Positions 1 to 6,407 of a stretch of 20,586 nucleotides of DNA are shown one piece after another. The position numbers and the translations under genes were made by a program. The notes beneath the pieces are model-generated. The model had not been told where the DNA came from. It worked only from the letters and a program-made list of their open reading frames with translations, and ran no database searches. Each line of letters begins with the position of its first letter. The stretch's first letter is position 1. Source of the stretch: VMDJ01 sp965659945 (GTDB lineage Bacteria > Pseudomonadota > Gammaproteobacteria > Chromatiales > Chromatiaceae); contig CBFHYJ010000027.1 in NCBI GenBank assembly GCA_965659945.1, forward strand, positions 1 to 20,586, written 5' to 3'.

Positions 1-637
1 TTGGTGCCCAGTAGTAACCGAAGAATGGTTGACCACGCTCACCCGCTTTTGCGATAACACCCTTCATCGCCGCGCCAGAACCTGGCTCAATCATCTTCCA
101 GCCCTTAGCTGCCATGTCGAACGCGCGGAACAAGTTGTTATTTGATTTCTGACAACCCCAGCCTGATGGACAATTCAGGAAGCCACCTTTACTTGAATCT
201 TCAGGGTGTGGAAACAAATCAGGGCGCGCAAGGATGTCATCAACCGTTTTAAGCTCTGGATGCTTCTTTGCGGTAACTGGATCAATCCACCAACCTTCAC
301 CGGCACCACTAATAGGTGCTGGGTTCAGGCGAATCAAACGACCTTCAGCCTCAGCTGCATCGATCAAGGTCTTGCTCGCATTTGCCCAAACCTCAGATGC
401 GAAGTCAGGGGTACCCTTTTCATTCATCGATGTGATCTGTGGCGTGGTACCTGCTGTTAGATATGACACATTACAGCCATAACCTTCTTTCAAGATGAAA
501 CCATCTAAGCGCGCAAGGAATTCACCGCTCGCCCAGTTCATCTCACCGATAACCACATCACCACATTCGGCTGCTTGCGCATTTGAGCCGATCAGCAAGG
601 CTGATGCCGCTAACGCTAAGCCAAAAATCTTCTTCAT
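1..637 (-). CDS. Periplasmic substrate-binding protein of a glycine betaine/proline-type ABC transporter (ProX/OpuAC family), 3' end cut by window
   Basis: This leftward gene starts at the ATG complementary to 635-637, preceded by a GGAGAG ribosome site, and runs off the left edge, so at least 212 residues are encoded. Residues 1-22 are a Sec signal peptide (MKK, hydrophobic core, cleavage near AQA-AE). The mature part shows the OpuAC pattern: GEMNWASGEF near residue 31, GTTPQITSMNEKG near 63, a WW pair at 116-117 and NCPSGWGCQ at 155-163. Tryptophans of this kind form the aromatic cage for quaternary ammonium ligands in the family. Four cysteines (25, 55, 156, 162) could form two disulfides. 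The protein would capture glycine betaine, choline, proline or a similar solute in the periplasm; the exact ligand cannot be read from the sequence. The permease is not visible and may lie to the left. The ATPase at 1907 is the likely energising partner. Confidence 0.85.
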   Translation of the reverse strand, partial: MKKIFGLALAASALLIGSNAQAAECGDVVIGEMNWASGEFLARLDGFILKEGYGCNVSYLTAGTTPQITSMNEKGTPDFASEVWANASKTLIDAAEAEGRLIRLNPAPISGAGEGWWIDPVTAKKHPELKTVDDILARPDLFPHPEDSSKGGFLNCPSGWGCQKSNNNLFRAFDMAAKGWKMIEPGSGAAMKGVIAKAGERGQPFFGYYWAP

Positions 638-949
638 TTTTCTCTCCAACTTTAGAAATTATTCTTCGTTCTCTAAGTGATTAAGAGTGTAACGAATCGT
701 GAAAAAAATCGCGAACCTAAGACATGCGCGCACAAAAGTTAGACAAAATCCAAGATGAAACCGATATATCGAAATGTTAGACTCTCGACCACTTAAAAGA
801 AGGGTGAGGCAGTTTTTTTGCTAAGGAGGCAGTAAATTGCTTAGATGCCTAATTAAATTGGCACTCAACACACCCCTATTCCGGCGATAGCCGCTACTTC
901 TCAGCGCTGACGCCACGTTAAGACACAATTGAAAACTTTGGAGAGTTCC
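638..949. promoter_or_regulatory. Divergent control region between the binding-protein gene and the porin gene
   Basis: This 312-base gap separates two divergent genes and has no convincing ORF. It must hold the promoters for both. It contains the 10-bp palindrome CGATATATCG near 762-771, two copies of GTTAGAC (738-744 and 776-782), and a tandem imperfect repeat at 806-844. No hexamer pair is strong enough to call a sigma70 promoter with confidence. The ribosome site of the porin, GGAGAG at 940-945, lies at the right end. Confidence 0.5.
806..844 (+). repeat. Tandem imperfect 20/19-bp direct repeat upstream of the porin gene
   Basis: Two abutting units share GAGGCAGT, then a short T-rich or A-rich spacer, then TTGCT and AG. 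The first is GAGGCAGTTTTTTTGCTAAG (806-825) and the second is GAGGCAGTAAATTGCTTAG (826-844). The repeat of about two helical turns puts both units on the same DNA face, which suits a dimeric or cooperative regulator. The position is about 105-145 bases upstream of the porin start. Function is inferred, not shown. Confidence 0.5.
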
Positions 950-1855
950 ATGAACTTAGTTAAGAGCGTACTAAGCGCTTCAATCCTTGCGGCTGCAGCA
1001 CAATCAGCCGTTGCAGTAGAAATCACACCTTACGCCGGTATTCAAATGCACTACTTATTTGAAGAAGGTAGCAGCCCGAGCGGTGATGCGGGTTGGCAAG
1101 ATAGCTACTCTCGTGCCGGCGTGAAACTTTCTGAAAATATCGGAGACATTTCAGTAACCGCAAAAATCGAATATTCAATTGACCCAACCGGCGAGGTTGA
1201 TTTTGAAAACACAGAAACACACCGTCGAATTGGCGTTGTTAAAGCCAGCGGTGATTTTGGTACAGTCGGTTACGGTAAAGACTTCCAACCTTTTTATAAT
1301 GCGGTGGTTTGGGGTACTGGTTCTGACCGCTTTTATGGTTACAATACTGGTTGGCAAGCCCGCTATATTGCTCGCGTAAGCGATACCTTTTACTACACCA
1401 CTCCTGATATTAATGGTCTGCAGGTTGCTACCGCAGTCAGTGCAGATGATGCCGGCACATATGCTGAAGCAGATCGACCTAACAACAAAGAAATTGCCGC
1501 AACCTATGTTATTAACGACAACCTGACTGCGGCACTGGCGTGGAGCGATGGCGACACTGCTCGTCAAAAAAGATCAGGAGGCGGCTTAAAATACACTCGT
1601 GATAACTGGTTAACTACACTCAATTATCAGGAATCTGATGATGGCAATGAGTTCATTAACGCATACGCTAGCTACCAGGTAGATGACTCCAATAGAATAC
1701 ATGCTCACATTAGTGAAGATAATGGCAACAACACGAACCCATACACATTGGGCTATGTGTACAGCTACGATAGTGATTTATCACTATTTGCTGAATATTA
1801 CGATGACGATGCTGGTGGCGAATACCCATCAATCGGTTTCCACTACAACCTTTAA
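950..1855 (+). CDS. Outer-membrane porin (Gram-negative general porin family)
   Basis: The start chosen is the ATG at 950, preceded by GGAGAG with a four-base gap. An upstream in-frame TTG at 929 would only lengthen the signal peptide. The 301-residue product begins with a Sec signal peptide (MNLVKSVLSASILAAAAQSAVA), and the mature chain starts VEITPYAG. The rest alternates short amphipathic beta strands with Asp/Gly/Asn-rich turns. Family-like stretches include RRIGVVKASGDFGTVGYGKD and repeated aromatic girdle residues. Length fits a 16-strand trimeric porin of the Porin_4 type. The C-terminus is GFHYNL, so the last residue is Leu rather than the usual Phe/Trp. The chain is acidic, as is common in marine porins. 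It sits between a periplasmic osmolyte-binding protein and an osmolyte-type ATPase, which suggests it may admit the same solute; that is inference. Confidence 0.85.
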   Translation: MNLVKSVLSASILAAAAQSAVAVEITPYAGIQMHYLFEEGSSPSGDAGWQDSYSRAGVKLSENIGDISVTAKIEYSIDPTGEVDFENTETHRRIGVVKASGDFGTVGYGKDFQPFYNAVVWGTGSDRFYGYNTGWQARYIARVSDTFYYTTPDINGLQVATAVSADDAGTYAEADRPNNKEIAATYVINDNLTAALAWSDGDTARQKRSGGGLKYTRDNWLTTLNYQESDDGNEFINAYASYQVDDSNRIHAHISEDNGNNTNPYTLGYVYSYDSDLSLFAEYYDDDAGGEYPSIGFHYNL

Positions 1856-1879
1856 TCACTTTTAAATATATGATCTATC

Positions 1880-1902
1880 AGCCGGGCCCTGCCCGGCTTT
1901 TT
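1880..1902 (+). terminator. Rho-independent terminator of the porin gene, abutting the ATPase start
   Basis: AGCCGGGC (1880-1887) and GCCCGGCT (1891-1898) form a perfect 8-bp GC-rich stem with the loop CCT, followed by a T tract through 1902. It lies 25 bases after the porin stop. The ATPase ATG is at 1907, only four bases after the T tract. Confidence 0.9.
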
Positions 1903-1906
1903 GGGT

Positions 1907-3094
1907 ATGAAGACCTTACTTACGCTCAAAAATGTCTGCAAAGTCTTTGGCGAATCACCCAAGAAAGCTCTCAAGCTTTTAGATAACGGCTTAAGCAAAG
2001 ACGAAATTTTTGAAAAGACGGGTAACACCCTCGGCGTGGTGAATGCCTCTTTTGATATCAACGAAGGCGAGATCTTCGTGATCATGGGCCTGTCTGGCTC
2101 AGGCAAGTCAACACTGGTTCGTTTATTTAATCGCCTGATTGAACCGAGTCGCGGAGAGTTAGTACTCGAAGGTCAAGATATCGCTAAAGCGAGTAAAAGC
2201 GAGCTACGCAAAATCCGTCGCGAAAAGATGAGTATGGTGTTCCAGTCCTTTGCACTGATGCCTCACATGTCAGTCATTGAGAATACAGCCTTTGGCTTAG
2301 AACTCTCTGGAGTCAGCAAAGAAGAACGCAATCAACGTGCGCTTGATGCTTTATCCCAGGTGGGCTTAGAAGCGTGGGCGGACAGCTACCCTTCCGAGCT
2401 TTCTGGCGGCATGCAACAGCGCGTTGGTTTAGCCCGCGCCTTGGCTAACGATCCAAAGATTCTGCTTATGGATGAAGCTTTCTCAGCGCTAGACCCATTG
2501 ATCCGCACTGAGATGCAAGACGAGCTCTTAAAGCTTCAACAGAAACATAAACGTACCATCGTGTTTATCTCACACGACCTTGATGAAGCCATGCGAATCG
2601 GTGATCGAATCGCGATCATGCATGACGGTCGCGTTGTACAAGTCGGTGCACCAGAAGAAATTCTGAAAAATCCAGCAGATGATTACGTTAGCTCGTTCTT
2701 CCGCGGCGTGGATGTCTCAACAGTTTTGAGCGCTGGTGATATAGCCAGCAAAAAACAAACAACGGTTATTCGTCGTCAAGGCACTGGCATCGAAACCGCG
2801 ATTATTCAGCTACAAGAAACTGACCGCGAGCATGGCTACCTAGTTAATAACGATTTAACGTTTATCGGCATTGTGACTATTGATAGCTTGAAAGACGCAC
2901 GTAAGCTTGGTGAGAATATTGAAAAGGCGATCATTCAAGGTGTCGATCCAATCCAAACCGATCAACCACTGAATGAACTTTTAGGTGTGGTTGCAGATGC
3001 ACCTTATGGCCCACCTATTATTGATGATGAACGAGTCTTTAAAGGCGCATTAACGAGAGCAAGCCTACTTAGGATTCTAGATTCAGAAAGCTAA
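1907..3094 (+). CDS. proV: Glycine betaine/proline-type ABC transporter ATP-binding protein with C-terminal CBS region
   Basis: This 395-residue ATPase hydrolyses ATP to drive import of a quaternary-amine osmolyte. It shows Walker A GLSGSGKST (61-69), a Q-loop VFQSFALMPH (111-120), the signature LSGGMQQR (165-172), Walker B ILLMDE (185-190) and the switch histidine in ISHDLDE (H223). The N-terminal extension before Walker A and the region from about 280 to 395, which resembles a CBS pair, are typical of ProV/OpuAA (E. coli ProV is 400 residues). CBS regions in this family sense ionic strength. The ATG at 1907 fits the family start; the TTG at 1901 lies inside the T tract of the terminator. 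There is no clear Shine-Dalgarno beyond GGG at 1903-1905. No permease gene follows: the next gene is convergent and overlaps the stop by four bases. The symbol is given by family likeness. Confidence 0.88.
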   Translation: MKTLLTLKNVCKVFGESPKKALKLLDNGLSKDEIFEKTGNTLGVVNASFDINEGEIFVIMGLSGSGKSTLVRLFNRLIEPSRGELVLEGQDIAKASKSELRKIRREKMSMVFQSFALMPHMSVIENTAFGLELSGVSKEERNQRALDALSQVGLEAWADSYPSELSGGMQQRVGLARALANDPKILLMDEAFSALDPLIRTEMQDELLKLQQKHKRTIVFISHDLDEAMRIGDRIAIMHDGRVVQVGAPEEILKNPADDYVSSFFRGVDVSTVLSAGDIASKKQTTVIRRQGTGIETAIIQLQETDREHGYLVNNDLTFIGIVTIDSLKDARKLGENIEKAIIQGVDPIQTDQPLNELLGVVADAPYGPPIIDDERVFKGALTRASLLRILDSES

Positions 3095-3618
3095 GCCTTT
3101 TCTTTTCCGTCTATATGCTTTTCAACCGTTTCTGGCGAGACGGTAATCGAGCCACTAGCAAGTACAGGTGATGCGTCAATATCTTCTGCATTCATCATTT
3201 CAGCTATACGTTGTAATGATGATAAAAGCTGCATCTTTTCCCAATCTTTCAAATCACCCAATCGCTTTTCAAAACGCTCTTGCAACAAAGGCAGCGATTG
3301 CTTTACGAGGACTTCCGCATCAGGAGTTGCTTTGATCAGCTGACGACGTTTATCTGAATCATCTTGCTTACGCGTAATCAGATTACGTGACTCAAGTCGC
3401 TTAAGAATATCGGTAATAGTTGCCTGGCTAAGACTCACGCGATTAGCGAGCTGACTACCGGTTAATTCACCTTCACGAACAAGCTCACTCAAAATAACTG
3501 CCTGTGGCCCCGTTAAACCATAGGTTGTCGCCAAGTGACGAGAATGCTGATCAATCGCACGAATAACACGGCGAAGTGAAATCAAAATCTCTTCAGTAAC
3601 TGAGGCGACTTCTGGCAT
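3091..3618 (-). CDS. MarR-family winged-helix regulator, resembling compatible-solute (EctR-like) regulators
   Basis: The 175-residue protein has a MarR fold. The dimer helix comes first (to about 40), then the winged helix: ELTGSQLANRVSLSQATITD near 51-70 is the helix-turn-helix, and LITRKQDDSDKRRQLIKAT is the wing. The C-terminal helices carry LQRIAEMMNAEDIDASPVL. That extended tail (AEDIDASPVLASG), together with the SLRRVIRAIDQHSRHLA opening, recalls MarR proteins found next to ectoine and betaine genes, such as EctR. This is recalled likeness, not an alignment. The start is 14 bases after the prfC stop, so it is probably co-transcribed with prfC, with only a weak ribosome site. Its stop overlaps the ATPase stop (CTAA at 3091-3094). 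It may regulate the neighbouring transporter locus. Confidence 0.82.
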   Translation of the reverse strand: MPEVASVTEEILISLRRVIRAIDQHSRHLATTYGLTGPQAVILSELVREGELTGSQLANRVSLSQATITDILKRLESRNLITRKQDDSDKRRQLIKATPDAEVLVKQSLPLLQERFEKRLGDLKDWEKMQLLSSLQRIAEMMNAEDIDASPVLASGSITVSPETVEKHIDGKEKA

Positions 3619-3632
3619 ATCAATAGTGTAGC

Positions 3633-5213
3633 TTAGAGCTCACGAGTTGCGAGGAACTTGATATTCGGCCAACGCTCTTCAGTCAGCGATAGGTTCACAC
3701 GGGTTGGTGCTAAATAAACTAGCTGCTCATCACCATCTAGGGCAAGGTTATCGTGCGCCTTATCGCGAAACTTCTGCAATTCTTTCTCGTCATCACACAT
3801 GACCCAGCGTGCTAACTGCACTTGAGTCGGCTCAACAATCGCTTCGACGTTGTATTCACCTTTCAGACGATGCACAGCAACTTCAAACTGCAGCACACCT
3901 ACCGCGCCTAGAATGATGTCGTTATTACGCATCGGACGGAAAACCTGTGTTGCACCCTCTTCACAGAGCTGAACCACACCCTTTTGTAGCTGTTTAAGCT
4001 TTAGTGGGTCTTTAAGCACCACGCGACGAAAGAGCTCTGGCGCAAAGTAAGGTACACCGGTGTATTTCAACTCTTCGCCATCAGTAAAGGTATCGCCGAT
4101 TTGAATCGTACCGTGGTTATGTAACCCAATAATATCGCCCGGATACGCATGCTCAACTGCTTTACGCTCATCCGCTTGGAAGGTTATCGCGTTCGCAATC
4201 GTGGTTTGTTTACCAATACGCACATGCTTCATCTTCATGCCTTGGTTATAGCTACCAGAACACACACGCATAAAGGCTACGCGGTCGCGGTGTGCTGGAT
4301 CCATATTCGCTTGGATCTTAAATACAAAGCCAGAAAACTTATCTTCCGCAGGATCGACGGCACGTTGCACCGCCTCACGCGTGGCTGGTGCTGGCGCGTA
4401 ATCAGCAAATGCATCAAGCAGCTCTTCCACACCAAAGTTATTGATCGCAGAGCCAAACAAGACAGGCGTCATTTCACCGCGAAGGTAAGCATCATGATCA
4501 AACTCATGACTTGCACCACGCACAAGCTCAATCTCATCAATGAGCTCATCAACCATATCGCCTAACAGTTCACGTAAACGTGGACTATCAAGACCTTGGA
4601 TCTTTTCACCGCTTTGTTTTTTACCGCCATGTTCTGCGTCATACAGATGAACGGTTTCATCTCGTAAATCGATAACACCTTTAAGACGCTTACCCATGCC
4701 AATCGGCCAAGTGATTGGGGCACACTTAATCTTGAGTACCTCTTCAACCTCATCGAGTAGCTCGATAGGCTCACGACCTTCACGGTCGAGCTTGTTGATA
4801 AAGGTAATGATCGGGGTGTCGCGGAGACGACAGACATCCATCAACTTGATGGTGCGTTCCTCTACACCCTTTGCTACGTCGATCACCATCAAGGCCGAGT
4901 CAACAGCGGTGAGTGTGCGGTAGGTATCCTCTGAGAAGTCTTCGTGTCCTGGGGTATCGAGCAGATTCATTACACGATCTTTGTGCGGGAACTGCATCAC
5001 CGATGAGGTCACTGAGATACCACGTTCTTTCTCGAGCTCCATCCAGTCTGAAGTCGCATGACGAGCGGCTTTACGGCCTTTAACCGTACCAGCAAGCTGG
5101 ATCGCACCCCCGAATAGCAGCAACTTTTCAGTCAGGGTGGTTTTACCCGCGTCCGGGTGCGAAATAATCGCAAAGGTGCGGCGTTTTTCGATTTCTGCGC
5201 GTAATTCAGCCAT
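3633..5213 (-). CDS. prfC: Peptide chain release factor 3 (RF3), GTPase
   Basis: RF3 recycles RF1/RF2 from the ribosome after peptide release, acting in the cytoplasm as a translational GTPase. The 526-residue product (E. coli 529) begins MAELRAEIEKRRTFAIISHP. Visible motifs are G1 SHPDAGKTT, the switch I stretch ERGISVTSSVMQF, G3 DTPGHEDF and G4 NKLDRE. Later RF3-typical blocks include DKFSGFVFKIQANMDP, AYPGDIIGLHNHGTIQIGD, FAPELFRRV and VFRPMRNNDIILGAVGVLQF. All domains are present and uninterrupted. It follows rimI by 43 bases. A TATAAT on the coding strand in that gap suggests a promoter of its own. MarR follows closely downstream. Confidence 0.97.
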   Translation of the reverse strand: MAELRAEIEKRRTFAIISHPDAGKTTLTEKLLLFGGAIQLAGTVKGRKAARHATSDWMELEKERGISVTSSVMQFPHKDRVMNLLDTPGHEDFSEDTYRTLTAVDSALMVIDVAKGVEERTIKLMDVCRLRDTPIITFINKLDREGREPIELLDEVEEVLKIKCAPITWPIGMGKRLKGVIDLRDETVHLYDAEHGGKKQSGEKIQGLDSPRLRELLGDMVDELIDEIELVRGASHEFDHDAYLRGEMTPVLFGSAINNFGVEELLDAFADYAPAPATREAVQRAVDPAEDKFSGFVFKIQANMDPAHRDRVAFMRVCSGSYNQGMKMKHVRIGKQTTIANAITFQADERKAVEHAYPGDIIGLHNHGTIQIGDTFTDGEELKYTGVPYFAPELFRRVVLKDPLKLKQLQKGVVQLCEEGATQVFRPMRNNDIILGAVGVLQFEVAVHRLKGEYNVEAIVEPTQVQLARWVMCDDEKELQKFRDKAHDNLALDGDEQLVYLAPTRVNLSLTEERWPNIKFLATREL

Positions 5214-5239
5214 TTCTCGAGAAAGGGTCGGAGATAAAA

Positions 5240-5255
5240 CGCGTGATTATACGCG
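5240..5255 (-). promoter_or_regulatory. prfC: Probable prfC -10 box inside a small inverted repeat
   Basis: On the coding strand a consensus TATAAT occupies 5251-5246, 32 bases before the prfC start. It is bracketed by CGCGT (5240-5244) and ACGCG (5251-5255), a 5-bp inverted repeat. The -35 position, inside the end of rimI, is poor, so an activator-assisted or weak promoter is likely. The repeat may be chance. Confidence 0.4.
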
Positions 5256-5256
5256 A

Positions 5257-5727
5257 TCAGAGCAAGGGCTTGGCGTAGACGATCGCATCTTCGCGATCAT
5301 GCGTGTCATGTGGGTAGTATCCAGGGCGCTGACCAACCTCGCAAAAGCCTTCTGATTCGTAGAGCACTTTGGCAGCTTCGTTCGATTTGCGCACTTCAAG
5401 AAATAAGGTATCAGCACTTTCTTCAAGTGCGATTCGAATCATGCGATGGAGCAGTTTACGACCGACGCCCTGCCCTTGTTCACTTGGAATAACAGCTATA
5501 TTCAGCAGGTGAGCTTCACCAACGGCAGCTGACATCACCGCGTGACCGATCAGCTCACCATCACGCTCAGCAACGATGCAGCGGTATTTCACTTTTAAGC
5601 AATCGTGCAGAATGTTTTTAGTCCACGGATGGGTATATGACAACACTTCGTTTTTAAACACCGCATCCAAATCATCCAGCTGCATGGCACGCAGCCGAGT
5701 TAATGGTGGTTTGAGCTGAGCACTCAT
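5257..5727 (-). CDS. rimI: Ribosomal protein S18 alanine N-acetyltransferase
   Basis: This 156-residue GNAT enzyme transfers acetyl from acetyl-CoA to the N-terminal alanine of ribosomal protein S18. Family features are YTHPWTKNIL (the YPW-like substrate segment), LLNIAVIPSEQGQGVGRKLL (acetyl-CoA pyrophosphate loop QGQGVG) and LEVRKSNEAAKVLYESEGF. The RPGYYPHDTHDREDAIVYAKPL tail is characteristic of RimI. The start codon overlaps the stop of the upstream UDG-like gene by one base (TAATG), implying translational coupling. In E. coli the gene before rimI is holD, and the same slot here is occupied by the glycosylase-fold protein. Confidence 0.95.
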   Translation of the reverse strand: MSAQLKPPLTRLRAMQLDDLDAVFKNEVLSYTHPWTKNILHDCLKVKYRCIVAERDGELIGHAVMSAAVGEAHLLNIAVIPSEQGQGVGRKLLHRMIRIALEESADTLFLEVRKSNEAAKVLYESEGFCEVGQRPGYYPHDTHDREDAIVYAKPLL

Positions 5728-6386
5728 TAGCCTAAGCCTAACTTCGCCATGACTTGTTGCAGATCACTCCATGCCGCTTTTTTCTCTTCGGGCTTACGCA
5801 AAAGATATGCTGGGTGATAGGTCACCATCACTGGGATGTGATCGGCAGTGTTAAACCACTGACCTCTCGCTTCGGTAACTTTGAGCTTTTGATTCAGAAC
5901 ACCCAATGTCGCCAAGTTACCAAAGGCCAAAATACATTCGGGCTTTCGTTCTGAGATCTGCTGCTGCAGGTGCTTAAAGCAAGTCTTTGATTCTGCGACG
6001 TGTGGCTGACGATTTTCAGGTGGGCGACATTTAACCGCAGGCGTGTAAAACACCTCATCGCTCGACAGCTTCATGGCTAGCAGCATCTTCTCAAGCAATT
6101 CACCGGCAGCTCCACGGTACATCTGAGCACTACTATCTTCTTCTTCGCTTGGCACATCACCCACAATCATTAATCGAGGCGAGGCTTTACCCTGCCCGAT
6201 CAATACATGCTGACGGGTTTCACTGAGGACACATTGGGTACAAGAAGAGAGGTCGAATGCCTCAACAGGCGTTGTAGCTACGGTTTGTTCAACAACCGGT
6301 GAAGCAACTGCCTCAGGCACCGATGTGCGGTCGAGCCACACATCGATACCCATGGCATTGAGATACGCTAGACGCCGCTGATCCAT
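5727..6386 (-). CDS. 4Fe-4S uracil-DNA glycosylase-fold protein with psi (HolD)-like N-terminus
   Basis: The 219-residue protein has two parts. Residues 1-20 (MDQRRLAYLNAMGIDVWLDR) resemble the start of E. coli DNA polymerase III psi (M-RR--L--LGI--W), the segment that binds the clamp loader. Residues 49-219 follow family 4 uracil-DNA glycosylases: C49-x2-C52, then C120-x15-C136 as the likely Fe-S ligands, KCRPPENRQP (119-128), and YHPAYLLRKPEEK (190-202). The first catalytic motif, usually GEAPG-x-x-ED, is GDVPSEEED (76-84), so activity may be reduced or lost. It lies directly before rimI with a one-base overlap, as holD does in E. coli. It could be a repair glycosylase, a psi subunit, or both. 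Family membership is firm; the role is inferred. Confidence 0.85.
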   Translation of the reverse strand: MDQRRLAYLNAMGIDVWLDRTSVPEAVASPVVEQTVATTPVEAFDLSSCTQCVLSETRQHVLIGQGKASPRLMIVGDVPSEEEDSSAQMYRGAAGELLEKMLLAMKLSSDEVFYTPAVKCRPPENRQPHVAESKTCFKHLQQQISERKPECILAFGNLATLGVLNQKLKVTEARGQWFNTADHIPVMVTYHPAYLLRKPEEKKAAWSDLQQVMAKLGLG

Positions 6387-6407
6387 GACTCTCTCGCGGC
6401 CCGTGCG

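Noticed and set aside
206..680. Rightward ORFs of 61-84 codons at the left end
   Set aside because: They lie antisense to the binding-protein gene, whose frame has a signal peptide, family motifs and a ribosome site.
762..771. CGATATATCG palindrome as an operator
   Set aside because: A 10-bp AT-rich palindrome is expected by chance in this region and has no supporting second copy.
818..846. TTGCTA-17-TTAGAT as the porin promoter
   Set aside because: The -10 hexamer matches only three consensus positions and the pair lies within the tandem repeat, so it was not called.
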